A DNA stretch of 64,000 bases from Haloplasma contractile SSD-17B (GCF_000215935.2 NZ_AFNU02000013.1:1-64000), one strand, 5' to 3'. Counted from the first letter of the stretch, positions 18,162 to 27,991 are shown. Made by a program: numbers and translations. The notes: generated from the letters alone by a model not told the origin.

Positions 18162-19490
18162 ATGTCTGAATATAAAAAGAACAGTATCACATTAACTGGT
18201 GCTGTCGGATTAGGTACAGGTGTCATGATTAGTGCGGGAATCTTCGCACTTCTTGGACAAGTAGCGGAGTTAGGTGGTAAATGGTTTCCTTTACTATTTA
18301 TATTAGGTGGAATTGTAACAGCATTTAGTGCGTATTCCTATATCAAATTAAGTAATGAATATCCATCAGCCGGTGGAATCGGTATGTTTTTAATTAAAGA
18401 ATATGGTAAGAGTACGCTAGCAGTGTCTGCCGCCTTACTGATGGCCTTTTCAATGGTCATTAATCAAAGTCTAGTAGCCAGAACATTCGGTACTTATTTA
18501 TTACAGTTATTTGACTATAGTGAACTCAATTTTCTTGTTCCTATTTTAGGTGTTGGACTCTTAATCTTTGCGTTTATTGTTAATATATTAAGCAACAAGT
18601 TTATTCAGACGTTTACATTTATTGTCTCTTTATTAAAAATTCTAGGTCTAACACTATTTGCACTGATCGCTCTCTATGTCGTTAACTTTACATTTACTCC
18701 CGCAGAAGTTACTGGTGAAGTGTCTGAACCTACTGTACAACGTTTTATTGCAGCAGTCGCGTTAACAATACTTGCGTTTAAGGGATTCACTACGATCACA
18801 AATAGTGGTTCTGAAATAAAAAATCCACACAAAAATGTTGGGCGAGCCATCATGATTTCTATTCTAATTAGTTTATTCGTCTATATGCTCCTAGCTTGGG
18901 CCGTTTCTAGTAACTTATCATTAGAACGTATTATCGAAGCAAAAAATTATTCATTAGCTGAAGCAGCACGGCCTGCACTTGGTGATACAGGCGTATGGTT
19001 TACGGTCGTGATCGCAATTATTGCAACCGTGTCTGGAATAATTGCGAGTGTGTTTGCTGTATCAAGAATGTTAGCAATGTTAACTAAGATGGATTTAATT
19101 TTCCATAGACATTTCAATATGCCGGGAACGATTCAAAAACATACACTTGTTTATACAGTTGTTCTAGCCATTATCCTTACGATTTTCTTTGACTTAACAC
19201 GAATTGCATCAATGGGTGCTATTCTTTATCTAGTCATGGATATAATCATTCACTGGGGACTTTTCAAGCATTTAAGAGGAAAAGTAAAAGCGAATCGATT
19301 AGTCGTGATGACCGCTATTATTTTAGATGCTATTGTACTAACCTCATTCATATGGGTAAAACTCGTTAATGATCCATTGATCGTGATTGTATCCATTATC
19401 TTTATATTCCTAGTGTTTATAGGAGAACGCTATTTCCTATCGAATCGCAAAGAAACAACCCCTGACAAAGAACATCAGCATAATCATTAA
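18162..19490 (+). CDS. APC-superfamily amino acid/polyamine permease
   Basis: A 442-residue, 12-TM permease. The first helix carries the broken-helix signature GLGTGVMISAGIFALLG, and YPSAGGIGMFLIKEYG is also typical of the APC superfamily. It ends in a His-rich tail (KEHQHNH). Substrate not predictable, though amino acid uptake or exchange is expected. GGAGTGA precedes the ATG. Lying between a copper oxidase remnant and CopZ/CopA genes, it may belong to the metal region, but that is only positional; the His-rich tail could bind metal. Confidence 0.82.
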   Translation: MSEYKKNSITLTGAVGLGTGVMISAGIFALLGQVAELGGKWFPLLFILGGIVTAFSAYSYIKLSNEYPSAGGIGMFLIKEYGKSTLAVSAALLMAFSMVINQSLVARTFGTYLLQLFDYSELNFLVPILGVGLLIFAFIVNILSNKFIQTFTFIVSLLKILGLTLFALIALYVVNFTFTPAEVTGEVSEPTVQRFIAAVALTILAFKGFTTITNSGSEIKNPHKNVGRAIMISILISLFVYMLLAWAVSSNLSLERIIEAKNYSLAEAARPALGDTGVWFTVVIAIIATVSGIIASVFAVSRMLAMLTKMDLIFHRHFNMPGTIQKHTLVYTVVLAIILTIFFDLTRIASMGAILYLVMDIIIHWGLFKHLRGKVKANRLVVMTAIILDAIVLTSFIWVKLVNDPLIVIVSIIFIFLVFIGERYFLSNRKETTPDKEHQHNH

Positions 19491-19525
19491 CTTAACGAAC
19501 TAATTTTAAGGAGGAACTGAATCGA

Positions 19526-19763
19526 ATGGATTACAATCTAAGAATTCTACTAGGTGGCGGTATAGTTGTATAAATCATACCAATCAATTTAATTGCTTTG
19601 ATCTTAGTTTCTATATATAAAATTTTAATATTGGGAAAGTCGACAGTGATGCTCTAATTTGAATAAACGATATGCTACAGGAGAGCTATCAAACGAAGAC
19701 TATAAACGAATGAAACAGGTTATAATGAAATCTTTAAATAATGAAATTCAATTAACACGATGA
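19526..19763 (+). pseudogene. Broken SHOCT mini-protein gene
   Basis: An intact AAGGAGG site precedes ATG at 19526. The frame stops after 15 codons (GGGIVV then TAA), and downstream text is hydrophobic in mixed frames. A different frame ending at 19763 encodes a SHOCT tail (LNKRYATGELSNEDYKRMKQ). This matches the organisation of the intact neighbour that starts at 19777: one membrane helix plus SHOCT. At least one stop and one frameshift have inactivated it. Confidence 0.8.
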
Positions 19764-19776
19764 AAGGATGGATAAT

Positions 19777-20025
19777 ATGATGAACTGGGATGAAAATGGA
19801 TATCACATGGACGGCTTTATGGATGGTTTTGGTTGGTATTCGATCATTTTTGTGCTTCTTCTTGGGTTAATCACCTACTTAATCATAAAAATATTGAGCG
19901 GTAATAACAATGCCAAGCCAAGTAACACTTCAGCTTTAGACGAATTGAATAAGAGATTTGTTAATGGCGAACTAACAGAAGATGAATACATAAGGAAGAA
20001 GAATCTTATTAATAATGATACATAA
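19777..20025 (+). CDS. SHOCT-domain mini membrane protein
   Basis: 82 residues: a Met/Asp/Gly-rich short N-terminus, one transmembrane helix (about 20-40) and a SHOCT tail with LNKRFVNGELTEDEYIRKK. AAAGG stands 9 bases before ATG 19777; the ATG at 19768 overlaps the ribosome site and is unlikely. It begins 13 bases after the broken paralogue. Small SHOCT membrane proteins are common next to copper genes in Bacillota; role unknown. Confidence 0.78.
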   Translation: MMNWDENGYHMDGFMDGFGWYSIIFVLLLGLITYLIIKILSGNNNAKPSNTSALDELNKRFVNGELTEDEYIRKKNLINNDT

Positions 20026-20142
20026 TAACTATTTATAGGATATCGTTCGGTAAAAAAAGAAGTATTTATATTTAAACCTATTGATTTTATCAGTATATTA
20101 TAATAACATTAGATTATTCTTAATTTAGAAAGGGGAGGTATT

Positions 20143-20595
20143 TTGGATTGTTGTGATTATAAAATTTACGACAGAAATAAGCTAGACCACTGTCCGCACT
20201 GCAATACTGCAGGTGAAAAAGTAAAGGATGAAACAGTTACTTCATTGATAATTACAGATTCGGTGATCCATAATGACAATTCTTATTATCTATGTCTTTC
20301 ATCTGATTGTGATGTAGCATATTTTGACAACAATAATACGATTATTCCTATATCAAAATTGAAGGTTCCAATCTGGTTTAAAAAGAATTCAACTCCTAAG
20401 TATATGTGTTATTGTAGTAAAGTTACTGAAGATGAAGTTATAGATGCTATTTTCAACAAAAATTGCCGCACTGTTAAAGATATTGTTGACAAAACAAATG
20501 CTATGAACATAAGTAATTGCATAGAAAATAGCCCTACAGGAAAATGTTGCAGTAGGCAAATAAATGATCTTATAAGTAAGTTGATTGATTGTTAA
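20143..20595 (+). CDS. CopZ-type copper chaperone, iron-sulfur/zinc domain only
   Basis: 150 residues with at least 13 Cys. It opens MDCCDYKIYDRNKLDHCPHC (zinc-knuckle-like), has CLSSDCDVAYF in the middle, and ends with CYCSKVTEDEV then CIENSPTGKCC, the BFD-like [2Fe-2S] motif. This matches the N-terminal domain of Archaeoglobus-type CopZ. The usual C-terminal HMA copper-binding domain is absent, so copper transfer would need a partner such as the HMA domains of CopA, whose gene lies converging on the other strand. The start is TTG at 20143, fixed by GGGGAGG. Confidence 0.8.
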   Translation: MDCCDYKIYDRNKLDHCPHCNTAGEKVKDETVTSLIITDSVIHNDNSYYLCLSSDCDVAYFDNNNTIIPISKLKVPIWFKKNSTPKYMCYCSKVTEDEVIDAIFNKNCRTVKDIVDKTNAMNISNCIENSPTGKCCSRQINDLISKLIDC

Positions 20596-20720
20596 TAGAA
20601 AAAAAGATCATTTTTATATAAGTGATTGTTTTTTTATTACGATATATCATCTTTTCCACGGACGACGATACATTTTTTAGTCTGCTTTTTTTAAATTTTA
20701 TACGTGTTTAAAAAACATAT

Positions 20721-20766
20721 AAAAGCCCTGAACTACTTCAAATAAAGTGATTGTTCAGGGCTTTTC
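20721..20766. terminator. Terminator between CopZ-like and SHOCT genes
   Basis: A perfect 9-bp stem, GCCCTGAAC/GTTCAGGGC (20725-20761), has A4 before and T4 after, so it is usable from both sides. Confidence 0.8.
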
Positions 20767-20791
20767 CTATTAAAAGAGAGAACAAAGCGAA

Positions 20792-20829
20792 TCTCAAAAT
20801 GAATAGTAATAAAACCTATCATTTTGAGA
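20792..20829 (-). terminator. Terminator of the minus-strand SHOCT/CopA transcript
   Basis: Perfect 11-bp stem TCTCAAAATGA/TCATTTTGAGA directly downstream of the SHOCT stop on the minus strand. The following T run is interrupted (TTCGCTTTGTT). Confidence 0.65.
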
Positions 20830-20841
20830 CAGCCTTTAAAA

Positions 20842-21063
20842 TTATTTCATCAAGTTCTTCTTTTTAGATTTATATTCATCTTCAGATATTTCACCATTTA
20901 TAAATTTTTGATTTAACAAGTGCATTCCACTATTATGTATTGTATTATTTTTACTTGTTCTAATAAATATTGAAACAATCATCCATATGATTATAATCCA
21001 AAATAGTCCCATTGCAATTAAACCGACAATACTATGTGATCCATCAAAACAATCAGAATACAT
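20842..21063 (-). CDS. SHOCT-domain mini membrane protein
   Basis: 73 residues: a short His-containing N-terminus, one membrane helix (about 12-34) and a SHOCT tail (LNQKFINGEISEDEYKSKKK). GAAAGGG precedes the ATG. It lies 178 bases downstream of copA on the same strand and may be the last gene of the copper transcript. Confidence 0.75.
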   Translation of the reverse strand: MYSDCFDGSHSIVGLIAMGLFWIIIIWMIVSIFIRTSKNNTIHNSGMHLLNQKFINGEISEDEYKSKKKNLMK

Positions 21064-21241
21064 TAAAACACCCTTTCTAATTTATTAATAAGGAACATAT
21101 TAATTATATTCCTAATTATATTATTAACCTTCTATTTGATGACTGTGTGAGAAATGATCTTTTTTTCTAAAATAATTGGAATTATTTTATATTTAATGTT
21201 GATTTTAGGTTCTATATAGTAGAGCCATTTGTATTAATAAC

Positions 21242-23740
21242 TTAATGATTAATTTCATAACTTGGTTTTATGTCAACTCTACGTAACATATTTGCGTTTG
21301 TTACAACACTGATTGAACTTATGGCCATAGCTATTTCAGCAATCACTGGATGAAGTAGTCCTGCAATCGCGAATGGAATTGCAACTATATTATAGATAAA
21401 TGCCCAAAATAGATTTTGTTTGATCTTTCTAAATGTTGCACGTGATAATTTTACAGCTATTATAACTGCTGATAATTGTCCACGAACTAATGTGATATCA
21501 GATGATTCGATTGCAATATCAGTACCTGTACCAATCGCAATACCAACATCTGCTTGTGTTAATGCAGGTGCATCATTGATCCCATCACCAACCATTGCAA
21601 TCGTTCCGAATTTATTTTGAAGTTTTTTAATTTCATCTACTTTACCATCTGGTAAGACTTCTGCCACTACATGATCGATTCCAACCTTTTTTGCAATTGC
21701 TTTTGCTGTTCTTCTATTATCACCAGTAATCATTGCTGTTTCTAATCCTAATTCCTTAAGTTCCCTGATTGCATGAATTGAGTCATCTTTTAATGCATCT
21801 GCTACAGCCACAATTCCTAATAATCTATTCTCAGTCGCTACTAACATGGCAGTCTTAGCTTCTTCTTCTAGACGGATCATATCATCCTCTAGTTTACTAG
21901 GATCAATACCTGACTCACTCATTAATTTTCTACTACCAATTAACACTTCTTTTCCTTCTATTGTTGCTTTAACTCCTTTACCTGTTACGGACGTAAAATC
22001 CTTCACTGCTTTTATTTTTAACCCTCTATCCTTGGCGTCATTAACAATTGCAACACCCAGAGGATGTTCAGAACCTGATTCAACACTAGCCGCTAACTGT
22101 AAAAGTCCTTCTTTATCACCAGGACCATAGGTAACTAAATCTGTAACTTCTGGCTTACCTTTAGTAATTGTCCCCGTTTTATCAAATACAATGGTATGAA
22201 CATCTTTTATCGTTTGAATTGCCTCACCTTTTCGGATCAGAACACCATTTTCTGCACCTATACCACTACCAACCATCAGTGCTGTTGGAGTAGCTAAACC
22301 TAATGCACAGGGACAAGCAATTACTAGTACTGCAACTGTAGCAAAGATCGCTAGTGTAACAGTTCCTAAAGTAGGATCAACCCATGGTAAATAATTATTC
22401 GCCCATTCTCCTATACTTTGAAATTGATCAGGAAAAACAAGCCATAATATAAATGTTGCTGCTGCAATAAGAAGGACTGCAGGAACAAAGATGCTCGTTA
22501 TTTTATCAGCAAATTCTTGAATTGGAACTTTAGTGCCTTGTGCTTCTTCGACCATCTTAATCACTTGAGATAAGAAGGTATCTTTACCAACTTTTGTAGC
22601 TTTTACCTTAATTAGACCATTCTGGTTAACAGTTGCACCAATTACTTCATCGCCTACAGTTCTTTCAACCGGCATTGATTCACCTGTAGCCATAGATTCA
22701 TCAATTGATGTTTTACCTTCTATAATTTCACCGTCAGTCGGAATCTTTTCACCAGGCTTAATTAGCATAACATCTCCTGGTTGAACATCTTCAACAGAGA
22801 TTTTCTTTTCCTCACCATCTACTAGTATAGTAGCTGTTTTTGCTCCAAGTTCTAATAATTTTTTTATTGCTTGCGACGCCCTACCTTTTGCAGTTTCTTC
22901 AATATATCTACCTGTCAGATGAAAAGCCATAATCATTGCAGCTACCCCTGCATAGTTAGCAATCGGTGTAAAGAACACTGCTGGTCCTGTTAAAAAGGCA
23001 GCACCTGTACCAATAGCAATTAAAACATCCATATTGGCTCCACCATGACTAACAGCTCGATATGCAGTTATAAACGTTTTTCTACCGTAAACAAATAATG
23101 GTGGAATTGCTAATACGATCATTCCTAAATCAAATATGGTATGATTTGGCCACGCTATTCCCCATATCATTTTCGGGATCATCCAGATTATTATTGGGAT
23201 TGTAAATAACCAAGACCCCCACATCTTGTTCTTAGCATCTTTAACTTTTTTAAGATCATCATCTTCATGGTCATTTTGTTGAGATTCATCTTCCCCTTCA
23301 ATGCCTAAAACCTCATATCCAGTTTTATGAACAACTTCTTTTAACTCTTCAATAGAAAGTTTAGATGGGTCATACTTAATAGTACCTTTTTCAGATGCTA
23401 TATTGACACTTACTTCTTTAACACCACTTGTTCTCTTTAAAGCCTTTTCAACAGTTGCAGCACAACTTGCACAAGTCATTCCACCTATTTTGAGTATCGT
23501 TTTTTCCTGTTCTTCTTTTACATCATATCCAGTTCCACGTACTACTTCTACTAATTTCGATTCATCAACTGTAGATGAATCATATTGAACATATGCTTTT
23601 TCTGCAGCAAAATTCACTTGTGCTTCATGAACACCCTCTGTTTTGTTCAAAGCCTTTTCAATACTTTGAGCACAACTTGCACAACTCATTCCTTCAATCT
23701 GAATGGTTTTCTTCTGAACATTTTTCATTGAATCACTCAT
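21242..23740 (-). CDS. copA: Copper-exporting P1B-type ATPase
   Basis: 832 residues. Two N-terminal HMA metal-binding domains carry GMSCASC (Cys20/Cys23) and GMTCASC (Cys90/Cys93). Eight membrane segments follow, with TGES (352-355) in the actuator domain, the Cu(I) motif CPC at 476-478, the phosphorylated Asp520 in DKTGT, and GDGINDAP in the hinge. This is a full-length PIB-1 Cu(I) exporter. AAAGGAGG stands 9 bases before ATG. A 95-base gap upstream holds a TACCTC/GAGGTA inverted repeat. It is the main detoxification gene of the region. Confidence 0.97.
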   Translation of the reverse strand: MSDSMKNVQKKTIQIEGMSCASCAQSIEKALNKTEGVHEAQVNFAAEKAYVQYDSSTVDESKLVEVVRGTGYDVKEEQEKTILKIGGMTCASCAATVEKALKRTSGVKEVSVNIASEKGTIKYDPSKLSIEELKEVVHKTGYEVLGIEGEDESQQNDHEDDDLKKVKDAKNKMWGSWLFTIPIIIWMIPKMIWGIAWPNHTIFDLGMIVLAIPPLFVYGRKTFITAYRAVSHGGANMDVLIAIGTGAAFLTGPAVFFTPIANYAGVAAMIMAFHLTGRYIEETAKGRASQAIKKLLELGAKTATILVDGEEKKISVEDVQPGDVMLIKPGEKIPTDGEIIEGKTSIDESMATGESMPVERTVGDEVIGATVNQNGLIKVKATKVGKDTFLSQVIKMVEEAQGTKVPIQEFADKITSIFVPAVLLIAAATFILWLVFPDQFQSIGEWANNYLPWVDPTLGTVTLAIFATVAVLVIACPCALGLATPTALMVGSGIGAENGVLIRKGEAIQTIKDVHTIVFDKTGTITKGKPEVTDLVTYGPGDKEGLLQLAASVESGSEHPLGVAIVNDAKDRGLKIKAVKDFTSVTGKGVKATIEGKEVLIGSRKLMSESGIDPSKLEDDMIRLEEEAKTAMLVATENRLLGIVAVADALKDDSIHAIRELKELGLETAMITGDNRRTAKAIAKKVGIDHVVAEVLPDGKVDEIKKLQNKFGTIAMVGDGINDAPALTQADVGIAIGTGTDIAIESSDITLVRGQLSAVIIAVKLSRATFRKIKQNLFWAFIYNIVAIPFAIAGLLHPVIAEIAMAISSISVVTNANMLRRVDIKPSYEINH

Positions 23741-23835
23741 TTATCTTTGCCTCCTTTATTTAATTACCTCTACACACAAGAGTTGGTGGAGGTATTTTGA
23801 AAAAATATAATAATGGTCATTTTTATTATATCAGT
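23741..23835 (-). promoter_or_regulatory. Possible copA operator or leader dyad
   Basis: The gap before copA holds the inverted repeat TACCTC...GAGGTA with an 18-base spacer (plus-strand 23766-23795). It could be a metalloregulator site or a processed leader hairpin. No known CueR, CsoR or CopY consensus fits well. Confidence 0.35.
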
Positions 23836-24105
23836 TTATTCATTAATCAATCGCATAAGCTCTTTACGTAATTTTTTCTCTGAAGGTCGACCGTATGAAA
23901 ATGGATGATCATTTATTAATATACCAGGTAGAAATAAAAGTCCAAGTCCAAACTTTTCGGCCTGTGTTTTTCCTTCAGGTGTGTTTATATCTATAATTTC
24001 AATATTCACATTAAATTCTACTTTTAATTGCTTAAATAATGCTTTAGCAACATCACAAAAATGGCAGTCTTCCTTTGATAGAATCGTTATTTTTATTTCT
24101 CTCAT
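23836..24105 (-). CDS. Glutaredoxin/thioredoxin-fold protein
   Basis: 89 residues with an N-terminal beta strand and the redox motif SKEDCHFCDVAKALF (CxxC at about 15-18), then LLFLPGILINDHPFSYGRPS with the conserved cis-Pro. It is cytosolic, with no signal. It probably reduces or relays disulfides for the redoxin and CcdA encoded directly upstream (16-base gap to the redoxin). GGTGAGG precedes the ATG. Confidence 0.85.
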   Translation of the reverse strand: MREIKITILSKEDCHFCDVAKALFKQLKVEFNVNIEIIDINTPEGKTQAEKFGLGLLFLPGILINDHPFSYGRPSEKKLRKELMRLINE

Positions 24106-24121
24106 AGTATCTTCCTCACCT

Positions 24122-24754
24122 TTACCCTTTCTTTATATCTGAAATCAAGACATCAAGAGGAACGTACATGGTGTATTTTCCATAATCTGCACGCCATTTA
24201 ATGATACCTTCTTCATCAACTAGTATAAAACTATGTCCATTGTAATTTGTCCCCATTCCAGGCATACCGTATAAATTAGTATTGTACAATTTAGATACCG
24301 TAACAGTGTCATCAGACACAACAGGAGTATTAAAATTATTTATTCGTACCATTTCAGTAAGTGGTCCAATAGGATCTGTAGTAATCGTCACAATTTGATC
24401 AATTCCAATGTTTTCAAATTCTTCAAAATTATCTTCGATCTCTTTTAATTGCACCCAACAAGCTTGACACATTATTCCCTCCTGAAAATATAGTAATACT
24501 GTTTGTCCTTTATAGGAAGATAAATCAAATGTTGATCCGTCTGTTGATGGTAAATTGATATTAGGTGCTTTTACTCCTGCTCCTGGATCTCCGACATCAT
24601 AATCTACCTTTCCAGATTGATCTGATTGATCATTTGATACATAAAAAATAAGAAATAGCAATAGAATTACTAATATTCCTATTCCTGCAATGATTACATA
24701 ATTTTTTTTCTTATTATCCTTTTTTTTATATTTCCTTTTACTCTTATAGGTCAT
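24122..24754 (-). CDS. Membrane-anchored redoxin (AhpC/TSA, TlpA-like)
   Basis: 210 residues. A Lys-rich start and one membrane helix (about 18-40) anchor an extracytoplasmic thioredoxin-fold domain. The active site is YFQEGIMCQACWVQLKEIE with CQAC, and there is a conserved GHSFILVDEEGIIKWRADYG strand. It likely takes electrons from CcdA to keep outer-face thiols or metal ligands reduced (inference). Its start overlaps the end of the ccdA gene by 11 bases, showing translational coupling. Confidence 0.85.
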   Translation of the reverse strand: MTYKSKRKYKKKDNKKKNYVIIAGIGILVILLLFLIFYVSNDQSDQSGKVDYDVGDPGAGVKAPNINLPSTDGSTFDLSSYKGQTVLLYFQEGIMCQACWVQLKEIEDNFEEFENIGIDQIVTITTDPIGPLTEMVRINNFNTPVVSDDTVTVSKLYNTNLYGMPGMGTNYNGHSFILVDEEGIIKWRADYGKYTMYVPLDVLISDIKKG

Positions 24755-25634
24755 CTTTGTCTACCCCTTCTTCATGACTATTGATTTGATTAATTGTAAT
24801 CTTAACTGCAATAATCAATATTATAATTACTATTCCACCTGTTACCCAATTTGGAACCCAATACAGTAAGTTAGTTAAATAGTTAGAAATTTTTTGAAGT
24901 GTTAATGACACATTATATTGCCAACCAGTTGGCTGTGACATAGAATCTTGAGTCATGCTGTATTGAATCGCAACAATTCCCATAATTGATAATAATAAAC
25001 CACTTGCTAATGCTGTCCCATTAATAGACCGCTTAAATTTCCAAATCTTATAAGTAAATTTCTTAGGCCTAAACAATCGGGACTTTTTAAAGTCATATTT
25101 TTTCCAAAACAACGAAATAACTAATAACGGAAGCACCATCCCCATAACATATGCGATGCCAAGTAATAATACAAGACTGAATGTTGTCGCAAAAGTTGAT
25201 AATGCAATTACTCCTGCCAAAACAGGCGCACAACAAGCAGATGCAACTCCAGAAAACACTCCTAGTGAATAAATACTTAGTGGTCCAGTTTTATTATTCA
25301 CTTTTCCACCTCGCATTGGTAAGTGGAGTTGCCCTCCTAGTAAAACAAAAATCCCAAGGCCGAGCATTAATAGACCGCCAAATAAATAAACAAGCGTATG
25401 CTGTGCATTAATTAAATTTATTAAGAATGATGCCCCAATTACTAAGGGAATTATGATGGTTGCGATTCCTAAAGCAAAAATCAATGTCATACCTACAATT
25501 TGTCGTCTATTTTGAAATGCTCCAGCAAAATAAGCAGGTAACATAACTGATATACAACAGGGAGCGAAAAGTGCAATTATACCTGCTATAAATGCAGCCA
25601 AAATTGATCCCCCAAACAATATATTCATATCCAT
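24744..25634 (-). CDS. ccdA: CcdA/DsbD-type transmembrane electron carrier
   Basis: 296 residues with six to eight membrane helices. The two cysteine motifs are FAPCCISVMLPAYFAGAF near the first helix and GVASACCAPVLAGVIALS near the fourth. They form the redox pair that shuttles electrons from cytosolic thioredoxin to outer-face redoxins. The extra C-terminal helix pair makes it longer than minimal CcdA. It overlaps the redoxin gene, so they act as a pair. Confidence 0.88.
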   Translation of the reverse strand: MDMNILFGGSILAAFIAGIIALFAPCCISVMLPAYFAGAFQNRRQIVGMTLIFALGIATIIIPLVIGASFLINLINAQHTLVYLFGGLLMLGLGIFVLLGGQLHLPMRGGKVNNKTGPLSIYSLGVFSGVASACCAPVLAGVIALSTFATTFSLVLLLGIAYVMGMVLPLLVISLFWKKYDFKKSRLFRPKKFTYKIWKFKRSINGTALASGLLLSIMGIVAIQYSMTQDSMSQPTGWQYNVSLTLQKISNYLTNLLYWVPNWVTGGIVIIILIIAVKITINQINSHEEGVDKDDL

Positions 25635-25745
25635 CTGTTTGTCTCCTTCTTCTAGTTTATTTTATCAACTAACTTGAAAGCTATAAACTAAAATTTTAAC
25701 AGTGTAACATAACTTTCTTATAGTTTATATATGAGTTTCTAATTT

Positions 25746-26585
25746 CTAAGATTGGACAGTGTAAAAGATAAATAACGAAATGATTACAATAATAATTACA
25801 AAAAGACAATCTTTAAATAATTCTTTCTTTTTATCTTTTTTAAAATCAATTCCTCTAATAATCAAATTCGAGTCGTTCTTCTTTACAAAATACATCACTA
25901 TAAGTGTAAGTAATATAAATAATAAACTCAGTAAATGTGAAATCGAGAACCATCCAAAAATAATAGGATTTATTCGGAAGAACTCTACAATCCCTCTGTT
26001 TATTGAGAACAGAATAACGTATAAGAAAAATAATTGACCATCATATTTCGTATGTTTTCGAATTCTCCATAGTATGAAAAATACTAAATAGTTTAGCATA
26101 AATTCATATACCTGTACAGGGTGAGCAATTTGTCCATGAAACATCACTCCCCAAAATTTTGGATCATCCATTGGTTTTCCAAAAACATCACAGCCTACTC
26201 TACCAATTCCCTGTCCAAGTATTATTGAGGGTGCAACTGCATCTGCATATTTTAAAAAACTTAGATTATTCTTTCTTATGTACACAAAGGCTACGATAAA
26301 TGCGGTAAATAAGGCTCCATGAATAGACATACCACCATCATATATTTTGATTATATCTACAGGATGTTTTATATAATAATTTAAGTTATAAAATAGAATA
26401 TAGAACAACCTTGCACCAAGAACACCCGAAGTCACCGTATACAAAGCTAAATCATCTAGAACATCTACATTTAACCCTCTTCTTTTAACTTCTTTTTTGG
26501 CAATATATAGTCCTACTAACACACCAATCATCGTCATCAAACCCAGGAAACTAATAGGTAACCCAAACAAATGAAAAGTTTTCAT
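25746..26585 (-). CDS. Prolipoprotein diacylglyceryl transferase paralogue
   Basis: 279 residues, about seven membrane helices. Lgt-like features are YDGGMSIHGALFTAFIV and GQGIGRVGCDVFGKPM, the place of the RIGNFxNGE signature. The Arg is kept, but the Asn is Cys and the Asn-Gly-Glu is not conserved, so it is likely a divergent paralogue rather than the housekeeping Lgt. Its role with the copper/redox genes downstream is unclear; lipidation of Met-rich exported proteins is one guess. Ribosome site AAGGAGG. The 111-base gap to ccdA contains no terminator. Confidence 0.75.
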   Translation of the reverse strand: MKTFHLFGLPISFLGLMTMIGVLVGLYIAKKEVKRRGLNVDVLDDLALYTVTSGVLGARLFYILFYNLNYYIKHPVDIIKIYDGGMSIHGALFTAFIVAFVYIRKNNLSFLKYADAVAPSIILGQGIGRVGCDVFGKPMDDPKFWGVMFHGQIAHPVQVYEFMLNYLVFFILWRIRKHTKYDGQLFFLYVILFSINRGIVEFFRINPIIFGWFSISHLLSLLFILLTLIVMYFVKKNDSNLIIRGIDFKKDKKKELFKDCLFVIIIVIISLFIFYTVQS

Positions 26586-27341
26586 TTTTACACCTCCTTA
26601 TTCAAAACTTTTATACTAAGAATTTATCGTGGTTATATAAAATAGATCTTTTGTTCTAAAACCACCCCCTACATATAACGCCTCCCACATTGTAATGATA
26701 AACTTGCTTTTTCACATCATTTTATACCCCTCCCCTAATGGGGTGCATTTAAATGTTGTTTTCATTATATACTTCAATTATGATGATTGTGTGAGCTATA
26801 AAACATTTTTCGATTTTAATTTTTCTATAAGTATCTATCAAGTAATAAAACCATTTAAGTATAAATATAGAAGGAAAAACACTGAACCACTCTAAATGTT
26901 TTGTTACCGTATTTTGCTTTTGTTATTATTAAGTTTAATATAAAGTAAGCTTACCTATTGTTATAAGATTGGGTAATAGTAACTATTGATTTTTATTCTT
27001 TTTAACTATATTTATCACATTTTTTGTTTTTTTCTCCTGTATTTTATTTAGTATTACCTAATCAACATTATTTTTAAAAACATAACAAAATCAAGAACAA
27101 TTAGGTGAGTTATCTGTCCTAATCATGCTGATTTTTTAAGTCTAGATTTAAGTCAAATAGGATAAAGCATATTATTATAATCTATTTATTCCTAACTGTA
27201 AAATAAAAAATTACCTAAATAAAAAATTATTATAATTTTTTATTTTACACAAGTCTCTCACAAACCTGTATTATTATTTATTTTAAAGATTAGATTAGCC
27301 ATTTATTTCCTAATACAGTTATTTGAAAGGAGGTGATAGAT
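26586..27341. promoter_or_regulatory. Divergent intergenic region with C4/G4 palindromes
   Basis: About 750 AT-rich bases between the lgt-like gene (minus) and the Met/His-rich gene (plus). It holds CCCCTAATGGGG at 26732-26743, resembling the G/C-tract palindromes bound by CsoR copper sensors, and nearby C-rich text at 26662-26668. No csoR gene is in the window. Upstream of the plus gene, TTTACA at 27244-27249 and TATTAT at 27269 or 27272 may be a promoter. No gene is supported here. Confidence 0.4.
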
Positions 27342-27797
27342 TTGAAACGGTATGCGTTAATTGGTTTAACTTTATTGCTATCTTTAGTAATTCCAGTATC
27401 TGTTTACGCTTATAACAATTTGGATAATAGCTCGGAGTCGACATCAGTTCAAGGTACATATGATATCCACGAAGAACATCACCAAAATGATTCAAACAAC
27501 ATGATGAATGAAAATATGTCTCACGATCATAGCCACAATATGATGACAGATGAAAATATGTCTTATGATTATATGCATAATATGATGACGAATGAAAATA
27601 TGGATTGTGATAATGAAACTGAACATAATACACATGTTGACGAACAAAGAAATTTAATACAACAAGATTTATTAGACAACAAGATTAGTCAAGAGGTTGC
27701 AAATCAGAAACTTCAAGATTTGAATGATATGTTAGATGATCATCAAGACCATCAAGAAGATGATTCCCATATGGATAGTTGTCATTACTCCCCATAA
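27342..27797 (+). CDS. Exported Met/His/Asp-rich putative copper-binding protein
   Basis: 151 residues. A clear signal peptide (ending VSVYAY) is followed by a low-complexity metal-ligand-rich region with a threefold repeat of the type HNMMTxENMSxD. A helical segment (QQDLLDNKISQEVANQKLQD, SHOCT-like in pattern) follows, then an acidic His-rich end. The ORF can be read from GTG 27333, but that is inside AAAGGAGGTGA; TTG at 27342 is correctly spaced. It probably binds Cu(I)/Cu(II) outside the membrane; inferred from composition and context. Confidence 0.75.
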   Translation: MKRYALIGLTLLLSLVIPVSVYAYNNLDNSSESTSVQGTYDIHEEHHQNDSNNMMNENMSHDHSHNMMTDENMSYDYMHNMMTNENMDCDNETEHNTHVDEQRNLIQQDLLDNKISQEVANQKLQDLNDMLDDHQDHQEDDSHMDSCHYSP

Positions 27798-27850
27798 AAA
27801 ATGAATTCTTTATAAAACTACTGAAATATACGCTTCTCATAAAGTTATCT

Positions 27851-27888
27851 AAAAAAGTTAGGACTTAATTTAAATCCTAACTTTTTTC
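27851..27888 (+). terminator. Terminator of the Met/His-rich gene
   Basis: Perfect stem AAAAAAGTTAGGA/TCCTAACTTTTTT with an 11-base loop. Confidence 0.9.
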
Positions 27889-27966
27889 TATTTTCTATTT
27901 TTTATTACGCTTCATAAAAAATTAAACTTTACTTACTTAGCAGCTATTGAATTTTCTACAATAGAC

Positions 27967-27991
27967 TAAAAAAAGCCGAGATAATCTCGAC
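27967..27991 (-). terminator. Terminator of the SHOCT/PepSY cluster
   Basis: On the minus strand GTCGAGA pairs with TCTCGGC around a 3-base loop, then eight T. It stands just past the stop of the SHOCT gene at 28030. Confidence 0.85.

Noticed and set aside
26695-26895. Plus-strand frame of 66 codons
   Set aside because: No ribosome site, low complexity, and it crosses the CCCCTAATGGGG palindrome.
27319-27633. Minus-strand His/Tyr-rich frame of 104 codons
   Set aside because: Mirror image of the Met/His-rich repeats on the plus strand, which has the signal peptide and ribosome site.
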